From CAYWRO01 sp964460345 (GTDB taxonomy: Bacteria; Planctomycetota; Phycisphaerae; Phycisphaerales; UBA1924), in NCBI GenBank assembly GCA_964460345.1, contig CAYWRO010000007.1, positions 1 to 64,000 on the forward strand: a DNA stretch of 64,000 bases. The letters run 5' to 3'. Shown here in pieces: positions 44,799 to 53,600 of the stretch. Within the stretch, counting starts at the first letter, position 1. Each line of letters starts with the position of its first letter. The position numbers were made by a program, and so were the translations under genes. The notes below the pieces were generated by a model. It was not told the origin of the DNA. It did not search any database and saw nothing but the letters and a program-made list of their open reading frames with translations.

Positions 44799-44983
44799 GA
44801 TCTTCCTTCATCTGGGCGACAATGCCCATCTCACGATTGCTGCGGGAGAATGGCGACCCAATTGGGCCGAAGCCGACAACACGCCTGTTGACCGCGTCGA
44901 CAGGGCGAGTAGTTTCTCGAAGTGACCACCTTCCGGGAGGGGCCTTCGGAAGGACTCTTTCGATTCTGTACAGGAGCACCACA

Positions 44984-45139
44984 ATGGAACGACATCCGGT
45001 GACCGAAGCGTTCATTCTGCTTTCCCTGCTGACCGCCGCCGCTGGCATGACCGCATGCAACACGACTGAGGGAGTGGGGGAAGACATCCAGGCGGGCGGC
45101 GAAGCGATCGATGAAGCAGCGGAGGATGTACAGGACTGA
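44984..45139 (+). CDS. Entericidin-like small lipoprotein, copy 2
   Basis: 51 residues. Hydrophobic signal (AFILLSLLTAAAGMTAC) with the lipobox Cys, then the entericidin core CNTTEGVGEDIQAGGEAIDE and an acidic tail AAEDVQD. This is a close fit to the entericidin A/B family, small outer-membrane or periplasmic lipoproteins linked to stress and envelope integrity. CAGGAG lies about 8 bp upstream. A strong terminator follows at 45164. Confidence 0.85.
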   Translation: MERHPVTEAFILLSLLTAAAGMTACNTTEGVGEDIQAGGEAIDEAAEDVQD

Positions 45140-45163
45140 CGCGCCTGATCGCCACAGCCAGAT

Positions 45164-45206
45164 GGCGCCGCGGCCGGCCAACATGTCCGGCCGCGGCGCC
45201 GTTTTT
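45164..45206 (+). terminator. Rho-independent terminator
   Basis: A perfect 14-bp stem GGCGCCGCGGCCGG / CCGGCCGCGGCGCC with a 9-base loop, followed by GTTTTTG. It lies 25 bp after the entericidin-like stop. Confidence 0.92.
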
Positions 45207-45363
45207 GTGCGCTGACTCCGTGCGCCGGCGGAACCGCCGCGGCGGGCGGCGTGCCGGCCCCGTCCCGCATCCGGATGCGGTTCGTTGACGATCCTGTGCA
45301 TCATCCGAATCGGCGGGCGAGGGCGCGCCCCCCGACACGCCCTCGCCTCGCCAGGGTAGTTCT

Positions 45364-46215
45364 TCAGTTCACGGCCTCGTTGGCAAGCTGCTGGCCTAGC
45401 CTGGCCATCGCGTCCATGCAGATCTGGCGGACGCGTTCCCGCGACACGCCGACGCGCGCGGCGGTCTGCTTGAGAGTCAGCGGCGCCTCGCCATCCAGGC
45501 CGAACCGCTTCGTCAGGATGAACGCCTCGCGTTCATCGATCTCTGAGAGCAAGGTCCGCAGCGCGGTCAGCGTCTCGACATCGGCCAAGCGGGAGTCGGG
45601 GGCAGCCGTTTGGCCATCGGCCAGCATCGCGTCGAGCGTGAGCGTGTCGCCGGACTCGGACAACGACGATTGCATCGTGGTGCGGATCGCGTTGACCGAA
45701 CGATGGATCAGCCGCGCCTTCTGGAGCGGCACGTTCAGCACGGCCGCCATCTCGGCGATCGTCGGATCCCGCCCGAGTTCCCGCTCGAGGGCTCGGAACT
45801 GGTGCCGCCACCGGGTGATGAAGTGAGCCATGTAGGCCGGCACGTGAACCGGATTGCGAGCATTGATCAAGGCCCGCCGGATGGTCTGCCGGATCCACCA
45901 GGTTGCATAGGTGCTGAAGCGCGTGCCGATCTCCGGATCGAAGCGGTCCACGGCTTTGATGAGGCCCAGATTGCCCTCGGCGATCAGCTCGTCAAGAGAC
46001 AGCCCCCGACCGACGTACCGCTTGGCAATGGAGATGACAAGGCGCAGGTTCGATGTGATCATCTCGTCGCGAGACTGCTGGCAGTCATGCTCGCGCATCT
46101 GCCGTGCCAGGTGCCGCTCACGTTCGGCGGTCAGAAGCGAGAAGCGTCGCACGTGTGAGCAATAGGTGCTGACTTCCCCGTTGAGCCCCCGGGCGTTGTG
46201 CGTACGCGTTGTCAT
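45364..46215 (-). CDS. RNA polymerase sigma factor, sigma-70 group 2/3 type
   Basis: 283 residues, shorter than a primary sigma. Region 1.2-like start (EVSTYCSHVRRFSLLTAERE), region 2 (MITSNLRLVISIAKRYVGRG, LDELIAEGNLGLIKAVDRF, FSTYATWWIRQTIRRAL), region 3 (RDPTIAEMAAVLNVPLQKAR) and region 4 with the -35-binding helix (LTLKQTAARVGVSRERVRQI). It resembles RpoS/SigA-type alternative sigma factors. The start at 46215 (MTTRTHNARG) has a GGAGG 8-10 bp upstream; the open frame 99 bp longer is not needed. Its position in a stress-flavoured cluster suggests a stress sigma (inference). Confidence 0.93.
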   Translation of the reverse strand: MTTRTHNARGLNGEVSTYCSHVRRFSLLTAERERHLARQMREHDCQQSRDEMITSNLRLVISIAKRYVGRGLSLDELIAEGNLGLIKAVDRFDPEIGTRFSTYATWWIRQTIRRALINARNPVHVPAYMAHFITRWRHQFRALERELGRDPTIAEMAAVLNVPLQKARLIHRSVNAIRTTMQSSLSESGDTLTLDAMLADGQTAAPDSRLADVETLTALRTLLSEIDEREAFILTKRFGLDGEAPLTLKQTAARVGVSRERVRQICMDAMARLGQQLANEAVN

Positions 46216-46808
46216 CGATGAGAACCTCCGTTGCGAAACTCGATGCGTTACGGCTTCCAAAGTACAGCCACTCCGGCGGCGACTCCATGGGCACTCCGTC
46301 CCATAACGGAGCAAAGCTTCGCACCTTTCGAATGGCCTGACGGGCGCGCGGCGCCAGCATGCCGCCGGGCCGCGGAGTTCTGGGAGTGCGCAAGTCGAGG
46401 AGAGATCATGGTTAACAAACGAGCCCCAAGCCCAAACTTTCAGGGCGTGGGGCCCGGCGAGAGATGGCGAAACATCCCGCCTCCCACCCTGGGGGAGAAA
46501 TCCCCCAAGGCGCGGCAGGCGGATCCTGTGGCTGTGTCATGGCAAGCCGGACGACTTCATCCGGCAGCAATCGAGGCGCCCGGAAGACTCTGCTGGTTGT
46601 GCTCGTTGATCTGACATTCCGCGTTCCGGCTCAAGCGGTCGACCAACTCGACCTTGTACCTATTGTCGCCTTCTGCATTAGCTTCGACAGTGGCAACCCT
46701 GCCCCATTCAGCCGTGTGTTCGCGTCAACCTCGGCGAGTGGGACCGAAACCACTGGGCTGCAGTTGCGCCCTGCAGTACGTTCCCCTTTGAAAGTGAAAG
46801 GAGACCAG
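46216..46808. other. Long intergenic region with a GNRA-capped hairpin
   Basis: 593 bp without a supported gene. A stem-loop at 46478-46512 has an outer stem CGCCT/AGGCG, an internal loop and an inner stem TGGGGGA-GAAA-TCCCCCA with a GNRA-type tetraloop. Open frames here (for example from ATG 46408 to 46614) have a plausible ribosome binding site but low-complexity content and no family. The region holds promoters of the sigma gene (minus) and the DUF1328 gene (plus). Confidence 0.5.
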
Positions 46809-46979
46809 ATGCTTGGATGGGCAATTGCGTTTCTTGTACTGGCGCTGATCGCGGCGCTCCTCGGGTTCGGTGGGTTGGCCGGGACCTTTGCATGGATCGC
46901 GCAGGTTCTCTTCGTCGTCTTCATCGTGCTGTTTGTGATCGGGCTCATTGCGGCGGCGGTGCGCGGACGGCGCATCTGA
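46809..46979 (+). CDS. DUF1328 (YtjA-like) small membrane protein
   Basis: 56 residues with two helices: MLGWAIAFLVLALIAALLGF and IAQVLFVVFIVLFVIGLIAA, ending in a basic VRGRRI. The family pattern W..FL..A..AA..GFGG..G is present. AAAGGAGACC lies just before ATG 46809. These small membrane proteins are widespread and often stress-induced; their role is unknown. It lies 14 bp before the next gene. Confidence 0.88.
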   Translation: MLGWAIAFLVLALIAALLGFGGLAGTFAWIAQVLFVVFIVLFVIGLIAAAVRGRRI

Positions 46980-46993
46980 AACGATTTGCCCCT

Positions 46994-47701
46994 ATGATGG
47001 TGTCGCCTACGGGCGGTCGCATAAGGGTGACAAACGTGCCCCCCGAATCAGCTGCAGAGCAGGTCATCCAGAACATTTCGGCGGAGCTCCGTCTCGGGGT
47101 GTGGCGCCGCGTGACGCGCGGTGTCGCGCACGACCTGTTGAACGTCGTGATGCCGTTGCGCTCGCTGGGACTGCCGCCGAGTGAGAACGGGCGGGACCAG
47201 GACGACCGCCGCCGGCTTGCCGCCGATACGACGGCTCGGGTCACCGCCCTGGGCGTAGCGCTCCACCGTCTGGAGGCCTCCGACCGGGAGAGCGACGACC
47301 GTCAGGACGCCCCCTGGCCGCTCCTGCGGGAACTCATCCGCTGGGCCGTGCCCAGGGGTGTTCGCGTGGCTCACGATGAATCGGGCGTGAATCTTGGCGA
47401 CCTCTTGACGCCCGCCTCCGCCGCCCTGGTCTTCTGGACGGCGGCATTGTGCGGCGAACTGGTCCCGGCGGGCAGCGGCGAGATCGCCGTTGAGCCGGCC
47501 GCGGCGGATACGGTCAGGCTCCTCCTGCCCACGGCGTTGCCGCCGGAAGATCTCAGCGGTGTCAGAGGTGAAGCCTGGGCTGCCCTGCAGGAGCTGGCTC
47601 GCGCAGGTCGCGTTGAGATCGGCTCTGAGCCCGACGATGCTCGGGCGGGGATCGTGTCCGTTGCTGTCGAGTACAAGGACGGCGCCGGGCAGGTGGCTTG
47701 A
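46994..47701 (+). CDS. Histidine-kinase-like protein with degenerate ATPase domain
   Basis: 235 residues. An H-box-like segment GVAHDLLNVVMPLRSLG near residue 40 resembles the dimerisation and phospho-acceptor helix of HisKA kinases (AHDLxN). The following helix and a C-terminal part with VFWTAALCGELVPAGSGEIA would match a GHKL ATP-binding domain, but no N-box Asn, DxGxG or other ATP-binding motif is seen. It may bind a partner without kinase activity. ATG 46994 has no strong ribosome binding site; a GTG at 47026 is an alternative start. Convergent with the response regulator gene 170 bp away. Confidence 0.6.
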   Translation: MMVSPTGGRIRVTNVPPESAAEQVIQNISAELRLGVWRRVTRGVAHDLLNVVMPLRSLGLPPSENGRDQDDRRRLAADTTARVTALGVALHRLEASDRESDDRQDAPWPLLRELIRWAVPRGVRVAHDESGVNLGDLLTPASAALVFWTAALCGELVPAGSGEIAVEPAAADTVRLLLPTALPPEDLSGVRGEAWAALQELARAGRVEIGSEPDDARAGIVSVAVEYKDGAGQVA

Positions 47702-47870
47702 AGGCGTTAAGTGCCACCTGCCGGCATCGTAAGGCTGAGGGGACGAAGCCTCAGCGCCGGCGACGCACGCTGACAGGCGCCGCCGGGCGCTACGGTCGCC
47801 TGACGACGTTCGACCTGCAGTATGAACGCGAGTTGCTAAGCGACGTCATGTTCAGCCGTTCGGTCGCAAC

Positions 47871-48614
47871 TCAGGATCGATCTTCGCCTGGCCGGGATTG
47901 CTGCTTCGGATCGACCAGTCCTTCGCGAATCGCAAAGAGCGCCAGGTGGACGCGGTCGTGAATGCCCAGCTTGGCCATGAGCGATGTGCGATGCTTGTCG
48001 ATCGTTTTGGGGCTGCGGTGCAGCGCCTTGGCGATCTCCTGCCGCGAGAGACCCAGCCCGAAATAACGGAGCACCTCTCGCTCGCGGCTGGTCAGTTCGC
48101 TCGTTTCGGTGCCGCTGGCCAGGTCCTTCGACTCGATCGACCGATACGGCTTCCCTTCAATCGTTGAGAGGACAGGCCATGCCCGTCGCACCTCGCTGCC
48201 GAAGGCGAGGCGCCCCCGGGCGATGCTGCGCAACCCGGCAACGATCTCGTCCGGGTTGTCCAGCTTGCTGAAGTAACCGGCCGCGCCGACGGACAGCGCC
48301 CGCTCAATGTTGCTGCGGGTCACGATCGCGCTGAGAAATGCCACACGAAGCAGCTTGTTCTCACGAAGCGACTCTTCGACTGCCGAGAACGGGTCCGCGC
48401 CGGGCAGGGCGATGTCGATGATCACCAGATCAACGTCACGCTCTCTCACCGCGCGGGTCAGATCATCCGGCGACTCCAGATTCCCGACGTGAACGATGTT
48501 GCACTCGCGCAGCCGTGCCGCAAGCCACTCACTGACCATGGGGTGATCTTCGACCGTGAGAACGCGAAACGACTCGGTGTGGACGGCATCTGCAGCGGAA
48601 GTTGATCGGGACAT
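47871..48614 (-). CDS. NarL/LuxR-type response regulator
   Basis: 247 residues. Receiver domain at about 15-135: VLTVEDHPMVSEWLA, phospho-acceptor DLVIIDIALPGADP, RVAFLSAIVTRSNIERALSV with the later Lys in YFSKLDNPDEIVA. A LuxR-type helix-turn-helix at about 175-235 follows (ELTSREREVLRYFGLGLSRQ, SPKTIDKHRTSLMAKLGIHD). AAGGA lies upstream of ATG 48614; a longer frame to 48701 is not preferred. No complete histidine kinase gene is nearby; the degenerate kinase-like gene at 46994 is the only candidate partner in the window. Confidence 0.93.
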   Translation of the reverse strand: MSRSTSAADAVHTESFRVLTVEDHPMVSEWLAARLRECNIVHVGNLESPDDLTRAVRERDVDLVIIDIALPGADPFSAVEESLRENKLLRVAFLSAIVTRSNIERALSVGAAGYFSKLDNPDEIVAGLRSIARGRLAFGSEVRRAWPVLSTIEGKPYRSIESKDLASGTETSELTSREREVLRYFGLGLSRQEIAKALHRSPKTIDKHRTSLMAKLGIHDRVHLALFAIREGLVDPKQQSRPGEDRS

Positions 48615-48988
48615 GCGAGTAGAATCCTTTTGAGACAGATGCTCCAGTTGTGTCACGGGGTCTTCCCTCCACCAAATAAGGCCACAGAAAGATGAAACCA
48701 CATTCCGTGACCCTTGTCAAGGCTTCAGGGCCGCCGAAACCGGGGAAGTCGAGTTCCGCGGCGGCCAAAACGGGTAGCCGCACTACCTGAACGAGCCGAA
48801 CAGTGCGCAGAAAGGCGTTGGGCCCGCGGCTTGCTTGGACGACCATCCCTTGCAAACTGGCTCGACGCGTGTGTGCGCTTTTGCGGAGCGGAACCTATTC
48901 CCTTCCCTCGCACGGTGCATCATCCTGTCGTAGCTGGCGGCGTCCGTGGCGGTCACGACGCCGATCAAGCGAAGGCAAGGAGATGGTC
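48615..48988. other. Divergent promoter region
   Basis: 374 bp between the response regulator and rhodanese genes. No gene, repeat or clear promoter box is seen, apart from a short A-rich patch near 48690 that may belong to the regulator's promoter. Confidence 0.4.
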
Positions 48989-49345
48989 ATGGCCGTGCGA
49001 GGCGTACCAACGATTGACGCGGCTTCATTGCAGCAGAAGCTGGACATTGACGAGTCGGTGCTTCTCATCGACGTCCTGTCGGAAGACAGCTACCTCGAGC
49101 AGCATCTGCCCGGCGCGGTAAACGTTCCGGTCGACGAACCCGAGTTCATCAACCGGATCGAGACGATCGCAGAAAGCAAGAGTCGGGACATCATCGTCTA
49201 CTCCGACCAGCACGATCGTGCGTCACCCTTGGCGGCGGAGCAACTTCGCCAGGCAGGTTTCACTCGCGTGGTCGTTCTACAGGGCGGCATGACCGAATGG
49301 CGGAATGCCGGCCTTCCTCTCGAGAGCGAGTTTGAAGCAGCGTAG
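48989..49345 (+). CDS. Rhodanese-like protein without the catalytic cysteine
   Basis: 118 residues. Rhodanese homology domain with LLIDVLSEDSYLEQHLPGAV at the start and FTRVVVLQGGMTEWRNAGLP at the end. The active-site loop reads DIIVYSDQHDRASPLAAEQL, where the usual catalytic Cys after VY is Ser, so sulfurtransferase activity is unlikely. Start 48989 is chosen over the ATG six bases earlier because AGGAG lies 6 bp from it and would overlap the other. It is followed 82 bp later by a small membrane protein gene in the same direction. Confidence 0.85.
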   Translation: MAVRGVPTIDAASLQQKLDIDESVLLIDVLSEDSYLEQHLPGAVNVPVDEPEFINRIETIAESKSRDIIVYSDQHDRASPLAAEQLRQAGFTRVVVLQGGMTEWRNAGLPLESEFEAA

Positions 49346-49427
49346 ATGGACGGGGCGGTACGCTCGCGGTCGTTTTGCCCATGTCCGCAGCGATCGGGTC
49401 ACGCTAGGCTCGATCGCGGAGGATCAC

Positions 49428-49775
49428 GTGAACACACCGAATACCAACGGCTTCCCGGAACGAACCCAGTCGGCCGAAGATCGGCAGGTTGCGGAAAAGC
49501 TTGAGCACGAGTCGCCGGAAGGGCGCCCCGCTCATCCGGAGATTGGGAGGAGGAAGGTCCGGCTGCTGCTGCTGCTTGTTGCGATGGCCACAATCGTCGC
49601 TGGTGTGCTCATCAGCGTGTTTTACCAGCCGATCACAGGCGTGGTGGTGGCCATCCTCGGGCTGATCCTCATCATCTTCAACCCAATGGTCTGGGTCTCG
49701 CTCTTGCGCGGCCAGGAAGTGGATGAAGCACGAGACGACCTGACCAGGCACTCGCGACCCGCGACGCGGCACTGA
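49428..49775 (+). CDS. Small two-helix membrane protein
   Basis: 115 residues from a GTG preceded by GCGGAGG. The polar N-terminal 48 residues (NGFPERTQSAEDRQVAEKLE) are followed by two helices (VRLLLLLVAMATIVAGVLIS, ITGVVVAILGLILIIFNPMV) and a polar end. Not recognised. It probably belongs to the same small stress-related group as the neighbours, but only position supports that. Confidence 0.6.
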   Translation: MNTPNTNGFPERTQSAEDRQVAEKLEHESPEGRPAHPEIGRRKVRLLLLLVAMATIVAGVLISVFYQPITGVVVAILGLILIIFNPMVWVSLLRGQEVDEARDDLTRHSRPATRH

Positions 49776-49867
49776 ACCAGAACCGAACAAGATCAAGTCC
49801 ATGCACCGGTCGAATGGACGCAGTATCCTTCCCTCACGCACACTCCGGGGGGCGAAGGAGCACTGCG

Positions 49868-51157
49868 ATGATCGAATTTACTATTGTGAGGGCGCCCGTG
49901 GCCGCCGCGGCTCTGGCGGCAGCCGGGCTCGTCGGAACCGCGGCAGGCGGTGAACTGACGGCTGCTGAGCAGGCGGCGGGTTGGGTGTCACTGTTTGACG
50001 GCTCATCGACGAATGCGTGGCGCGGCTATCGGAGTGATGCCTTTCCGTCTCAGGGCTGGGAGGTCGATGATGGGGCGCTGCGAGTCGTCGCAGGCGGCGG
50101 CGGGGGCGATCTCATCACGAAAAGCCAGTACAGTGACTTTGAGCTTGCCCTGGAGTGGAAGGTCGCCGAGGCAGCCAACAGCGGCATCATGTACCGCGTG
50201 ACTGAGCGTCACGGCGCCACCTACATGACCGGCCCCGAGTTTCAGGTCATTGACGACGCCGGTGTGAACCTGGAGGCCGACGACTGGCACTCGGCAGGCT
50301 CGATCTACGAGATGTACGCGCCTCCGGCCGACAAGCCGGTGAAGGCCGCCGGCGAGTGGAATACGGCTCGCATCCGCGTGAAAGACGGCATTGTCCAGCA
50401 CTTCCTCAACGGCCGCAAGGTCGCCCAGGCGGACATGAACTCGTCGGAGTGGAAGGAGAAGATCGCCAACAGCAAGTTCCGCGACTGGGAAGGCTTCGGT
50501 GTCGAGCCCCGCGGCCACATCGCGCTGCAGGACCACGGCAACGATGTCTGGTACCGGAACATCCGTATCCGCGACCTGAGCGAGCCGATGCCGGCAGAAC
50601 AGGCTCTTTTCAACGGCCAGAGTCTGAACGGCTGGCAATGGGTCAGCAAGGAGTCGGGTGAGATTGGCTCAACCTGGTCGGTTCAAGATGGAGTGTTGAT
50701 CTGCAAGGGCGACCCTGTCGGCTACATTCGGACGGAGGCGCCGTATGAGAGCTACGTGCTGAAGCTGGAGTGGCGATTCAGCCCCGAGACGAAGAAGGCC
50801 GGAAACAGCGGCGTGCTGCTGCGTTGCGGCGATGACGCCGTGTGGCCGTTCTGTATCGAAGCACAACTGGAGAGCGGGGCAGCGGGCGATCTGCTGGCCC
50901 TCGGCGGTGCGACCATGGAGACTGATCCCGCGCGCCGGCAGGGTAAGCGCGGGTACAAGACGCATGCGGCGGAGCGTCCGGTCGGCGAGTGGAACGAGTA
51001 CGAGATCATCGTCGACGGGGACGAAATCGCTCTCTGGGTGAATGGGGAGAAGCTGAACGAAGCAACGAACTGCTCAGAGACGGCCGGCCCGATCGGCCTG
51101 CAGTCGGAAGGGGTTGAGATCCACTTCCGCAATATTCGGCTCGCAGAGATCAAGTAA
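49868..51157 (+). CDS. Secreted protein with two DUF1080 (3-keto-disaccharide hydrolase-like) domains
   Basis: 429 residues. Signal peptide (VAAAALAAAGLVGTAAGG). Domain 1 at about 38-238 has WVSLFDGSSTNAWRGYRSDA, NSGIMYRVTERHGATYMTGP and HIALQDHGNDVWYRNIRIRD. Domain 2 at about 245-429 has ALFNGQSLNGWQWVSKESGE, NSGVLLRCGDDAVWPFCIEA and IHFRNIRLAEIK. DUF1080 proteins are abundant in planctomycetes; several are hydrolases of 3-keto-glycosides with a concanavalin-like fold. GAAGGAG lies 6 bp before ATG 49868. A bidirectional terminator follows. Confidence 0.92.
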   Translation: MIEFTIVRAPVAAAALAAAGLVGTAAGGELTAAEQAAGWVSLFDGSSTNAWRGYRSDAFPSQGWEVDDGALRVVAGGGGGDLITKSQYSDFELALEWKVAEAANSGIMYRVTERHGATYMTGPEFQVIDDAGVNLEADDWHSAGSIYEMYAPPADKPVKAAGEWNTARIRVKDGIVQHFLNGRKVAQADMNSSEWKEKIANSKFRDWEGFGVEPRGHIALQDHGNDVWYRNIRIRDLSEPMPAEQALFNGQSLNGWQWVSKESGEIGSTWSVQDGVLICKGDPVGYIRTEAPYESYVLKLEWRFSPETKKAGNSGVLLRCGDDAVWPFCIEAQLESGAAGDLLALGGATMETDPARRQGKRGYKTHAAERPVGEWNEYEIIVDGDEIALWVNGEKLNEATNCSETAGPIGLQSEGVEIHFRNIRLAEIK

Positions 51158-51185
51158 AGGGCTGGCGGAAGCGCCATCCCGTGTG

Positions 51186-51229
51186 AAAGGGTCCGCCACT
51201 CGCCGCAACGCGGGTGGCGGACCCTTTTC
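51186..51229. terminator. Bidirectional terminator
   Basis: Stem AAAGGGTCCGCCAC (51186-51199) and GTGGCGGACCCTTTT (51214-51227) with a 14-base loop. T-rich in one direction and A-rich in the other, it lies between two convergent genes and can stop both. Confidence 0.88.
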
Positions 51230-51258
51230 ATTGCGCCGAGCAGACGGGAGCTGCGGGC

Positions 51259-53373
51259 TCACTCGACGTTCAGGCCGCGGACGTAGTCGTTGAGTTCCGC
51301 ACGCTTCTGCTCAAGCTCCTGCTGCTTGTCGCGGCGCAGCTCGAGAAGGTCCTCGAGTTGGGTCTCCTGGCTGTCAAGCTTCTGCACGTAGCGGGCGTAC
51401 AGGTCGCTGGCGTTGCGAACGGAGCTCATGTTCGCCCGGATTCGGGTCTGTTCGTCGTGAATCTCACGCGTCTGTCGGTCGATCTCCTGGATCTGTCGCT
51501 CGACATCGTTGATGGCCGCTTGCTGGCGGGCGACTTCGCGGATGACGTCCAGCACCGCCTGAGAAAGCTTGCCGTCCTTGTGATAGGCAACCGCCGTTCC
51601 CAGATCGAACGAAACGACCGCCAGCGACTGGCGATCGGTCCGCTCGTGGATAACGTCGAGCGTTTCGGTTTCCCCCGCCGGGATGTCCACCTCAAACCGG
51701 TACAGGTTCTGGGTGAGTTCCGCAGGCTTCTTCGGGTTAACCAATTCCCACCCATGCAGACGGGCATGCTCGACAATCATCTGACGTGCTGAACGCTGGT
51801 CCTTGTTCTCAAAGGCGTAGGTGACCGCATTGCGCCGCGTCCATGTCTGTTCGATCAGGCCATCAACAATCCGGACCTTCACGAGGTTGGATTGATCCTC
51901 AACATCCGTCAGGACGGCGACGTCCAGATCCGCGGCGTAGGCGAGCAGACGCTTGTCGCCGGCAGGGATGTGTCCGATCTGCGCATCGCCGGCATACGCC
52001 GCGCCGTCGAATACGCTGATCGGCCCGGGCAGCAACTGCAGGTCCGAGTCGTTGGTGATCTCCACGCCGCGCATCGGGTGCGCCGCTCCGTCGGCGAGGG
52101 AGAAGATGCTGACGCGGCGTCCCGTCAGGTTTGCGTTTAAGATGGGGATCATGGCGGAGCGTTGCCGCTCGATGGTGACAGGCGCATCAAGCTGATACCG
52201 GAACACTTCGCCGACCAGTCCCCCGGCTGCCTGCGCCTGTACGCTGTGCTCGGCCATTTCGTCCAAGCTAAAGCCCGCATAACCGCTCTCGACGGCCGGC
52301 GCGGCGGGAGCAGTCATCATCCGTCGGCCGCTCGCGTCGGTGGCCTTGCCAGCGATCCTGCCGCGGTCCTGGCGCGACTCTTCGAGGCGCTGGCCAAGTG
52401 AGACATTCTGGCCCGCCGCGTACGCACGCGGGAAGACGCCCGGAATGGCTGGCACGGGCAGTTCCGGTCGGAAGCTGTACAGCGGCTCGTAGAGATCCAT
52501 CACGAACGAGACTGGCTGGCCGGAGACGAGTCCGAGTTGCACATCGTTCCAGTCCTGGTCCGTCGTGTTCTCAACGATTGCCCATCCTTGCACCATGAAC
52601 GGGCTGCGCGCCCCATCACCTTCCGGTTCGGGAAGCACCAGCCGGTAGGAGGTCTTCCACACCGGCGTTTCGTGGATGTATGCGACCACCACGCGCCGCG
52701 ATCCCTCGCCCGCAAACCGCAGGTCGACCGTTTTGCTGTCATCGGCCCGATGCTCAGCCAAGGCCGCCAGGGCCTTGGTCAGTTCCCCTGCCAGTTCAGC
52801 ATCGAGAATCTCAAACGCCGTGATCTCATCGATGCGGATCGACTTCAGCCCATTGGCCGTGAGGAGGTTGAGAAAGGGAGTCCGATACGGCTGGGCGTCC
52901 CCCTGAGGCGCGACCGTGCGTTCCTCCACCCCCAGAATCGTGCCACTCACCTGGCCTTCAAGACTGGTGACGCTGAGCGGTGCACCGCGCAACTGCCCCA
53001 GCAGGGCCGGAATCGACGGATTGTCCGCGATGTTCACGTCAAACGACGCCAGCCGGCGCTCCAGCGGCTCCTTGGAGGCGTACGAGACCGCATCGATGCG
53101 ACCGCCGTCTAAGTCAAGCAGCACCAGCGACTTGAGGATGTCGTTGATCTGGTCCGTGTCGAAGCGGAGCTGCACCTGTGCCGTGTCCCTGACCTGCCCT
53201 GCGCGCTCAAAATATCCGACGCCGGACCGGTAGAGCGTGATTCTTCGGACGGGCAACTCCTGGTCGGCCGCCGCGGCGGCGTCCTGGGCGAGGAGAGGGG
53301 CTGCAGACGCCGAGACCGCGAGGCCGACGGCCAGCACGAGTGCATGGATTCCGACGAACTGAGAGGGTTGCAT
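51259..53373 (-). CDS. DUF4139 domain-containing secreted protein
   Basis: 704 residues. Signal peptide (ALVLAVGLAVSASAAPLLAQ). The early part matches DUF4139/DUF4140-type proteins: RRITLYRSGVGYFERAGQV, DQINDILKSLVLLDLDGG, ETPVWKTSYRLVLPEPEGDG, GWAIVENTTDQDWNDVQLGL and LSGQPVSFVMDLYEPLY. The C-terminal 100 residues are coiled coil (INDVERQIQEIDRQTREIHD, LEDLLELRRDKQQELEQKRA). The function of the family is unknown. No other gene shares its transcript. Confidence 0.88.
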   Translation of the reverse strand: MQPSQFVGIHALVLAVGLAVSASAAPLLAQDAAAAADQELPVRRITLYRSGVGYFERAGQVRDTAQVQLRFDTDQINDILKSLVLLDLDGGRIDAVSYASKEPLERRLASFDVNIADNPSIPALLGQLRGAPLSVTSLEGQVSGTILGVEERTVAPQGDAQPYRTPFLNLLTANGLKSIRIDEITAFEILDAELAGELTKALAALAEHRADDSKTVDLRFAGEGSRRVVVAYIHETPVWKTSYRLVLPEPEGDGARSPFMVQGWAIVENTTDQDWNDVQLGLVSGQPVSFVMDLYEPLYSFRPELPVPAIPGVFPRAYAAGQNVSLGQRLEESRQDRGRIAGKATDASGRRMMTAPAAPAVESGYAGFSLDEMAEHSVQAQAAGGLVGEVFRYQLDAPVTIERQRSAMIPILNANLTGRRVSIFSLADGAAHPMRGVEITNDSDLQLLPGPISVFDGAAYAGDAQIGHIPAGDKRLLAYAADLDVAVLTDVEDQSNLVKVRIVDGLIEQTWTRRNAVTYAFENKDQRSARQMIVEHARLHGWELVNPKKPAELTQNLYRFEVDIPAGETETLDVIHERTDRQSLAVVSFDLGTAVAYHKDGKLSQAVLDVIREVARQQAAINDVERQIQEIDRQTREIHDEQTRIRANMSSVRNASDLYARYVQKLDSQETQLEDLLELRRDKQQELEQKRAELNDYVRGLNVE

Positions 53374-53600
53374 GACGGTGATACTCCTTACAAGCAGTGC
53401 TCGGCCGAGTCAGGCGGCGGCCGGGCAGGGGCTCCATCGAGGGATGGCCGGTCGGACCTGTCAGTCCACCCTGATCAGCCGTCCACGTGTGCCCGAGCCC
53501 TTGCCATGCTCTTATCGGTCCGGCGGCGGGGGTCTCAGGACCGCGTGAACCCGAGGGCATGCCGTGATCCTTCTATACTCGCGCTCGAGGAGCTGCGAGC

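Noticed and set aside
46408..46614. A 68-residue open frame with a plausible ribosome binding site
   Set aside because: Low-complexity content (Pro, Gly, Ala, Arg), no family, and it covers the GNRA hairpin. Not enough to call a gene.
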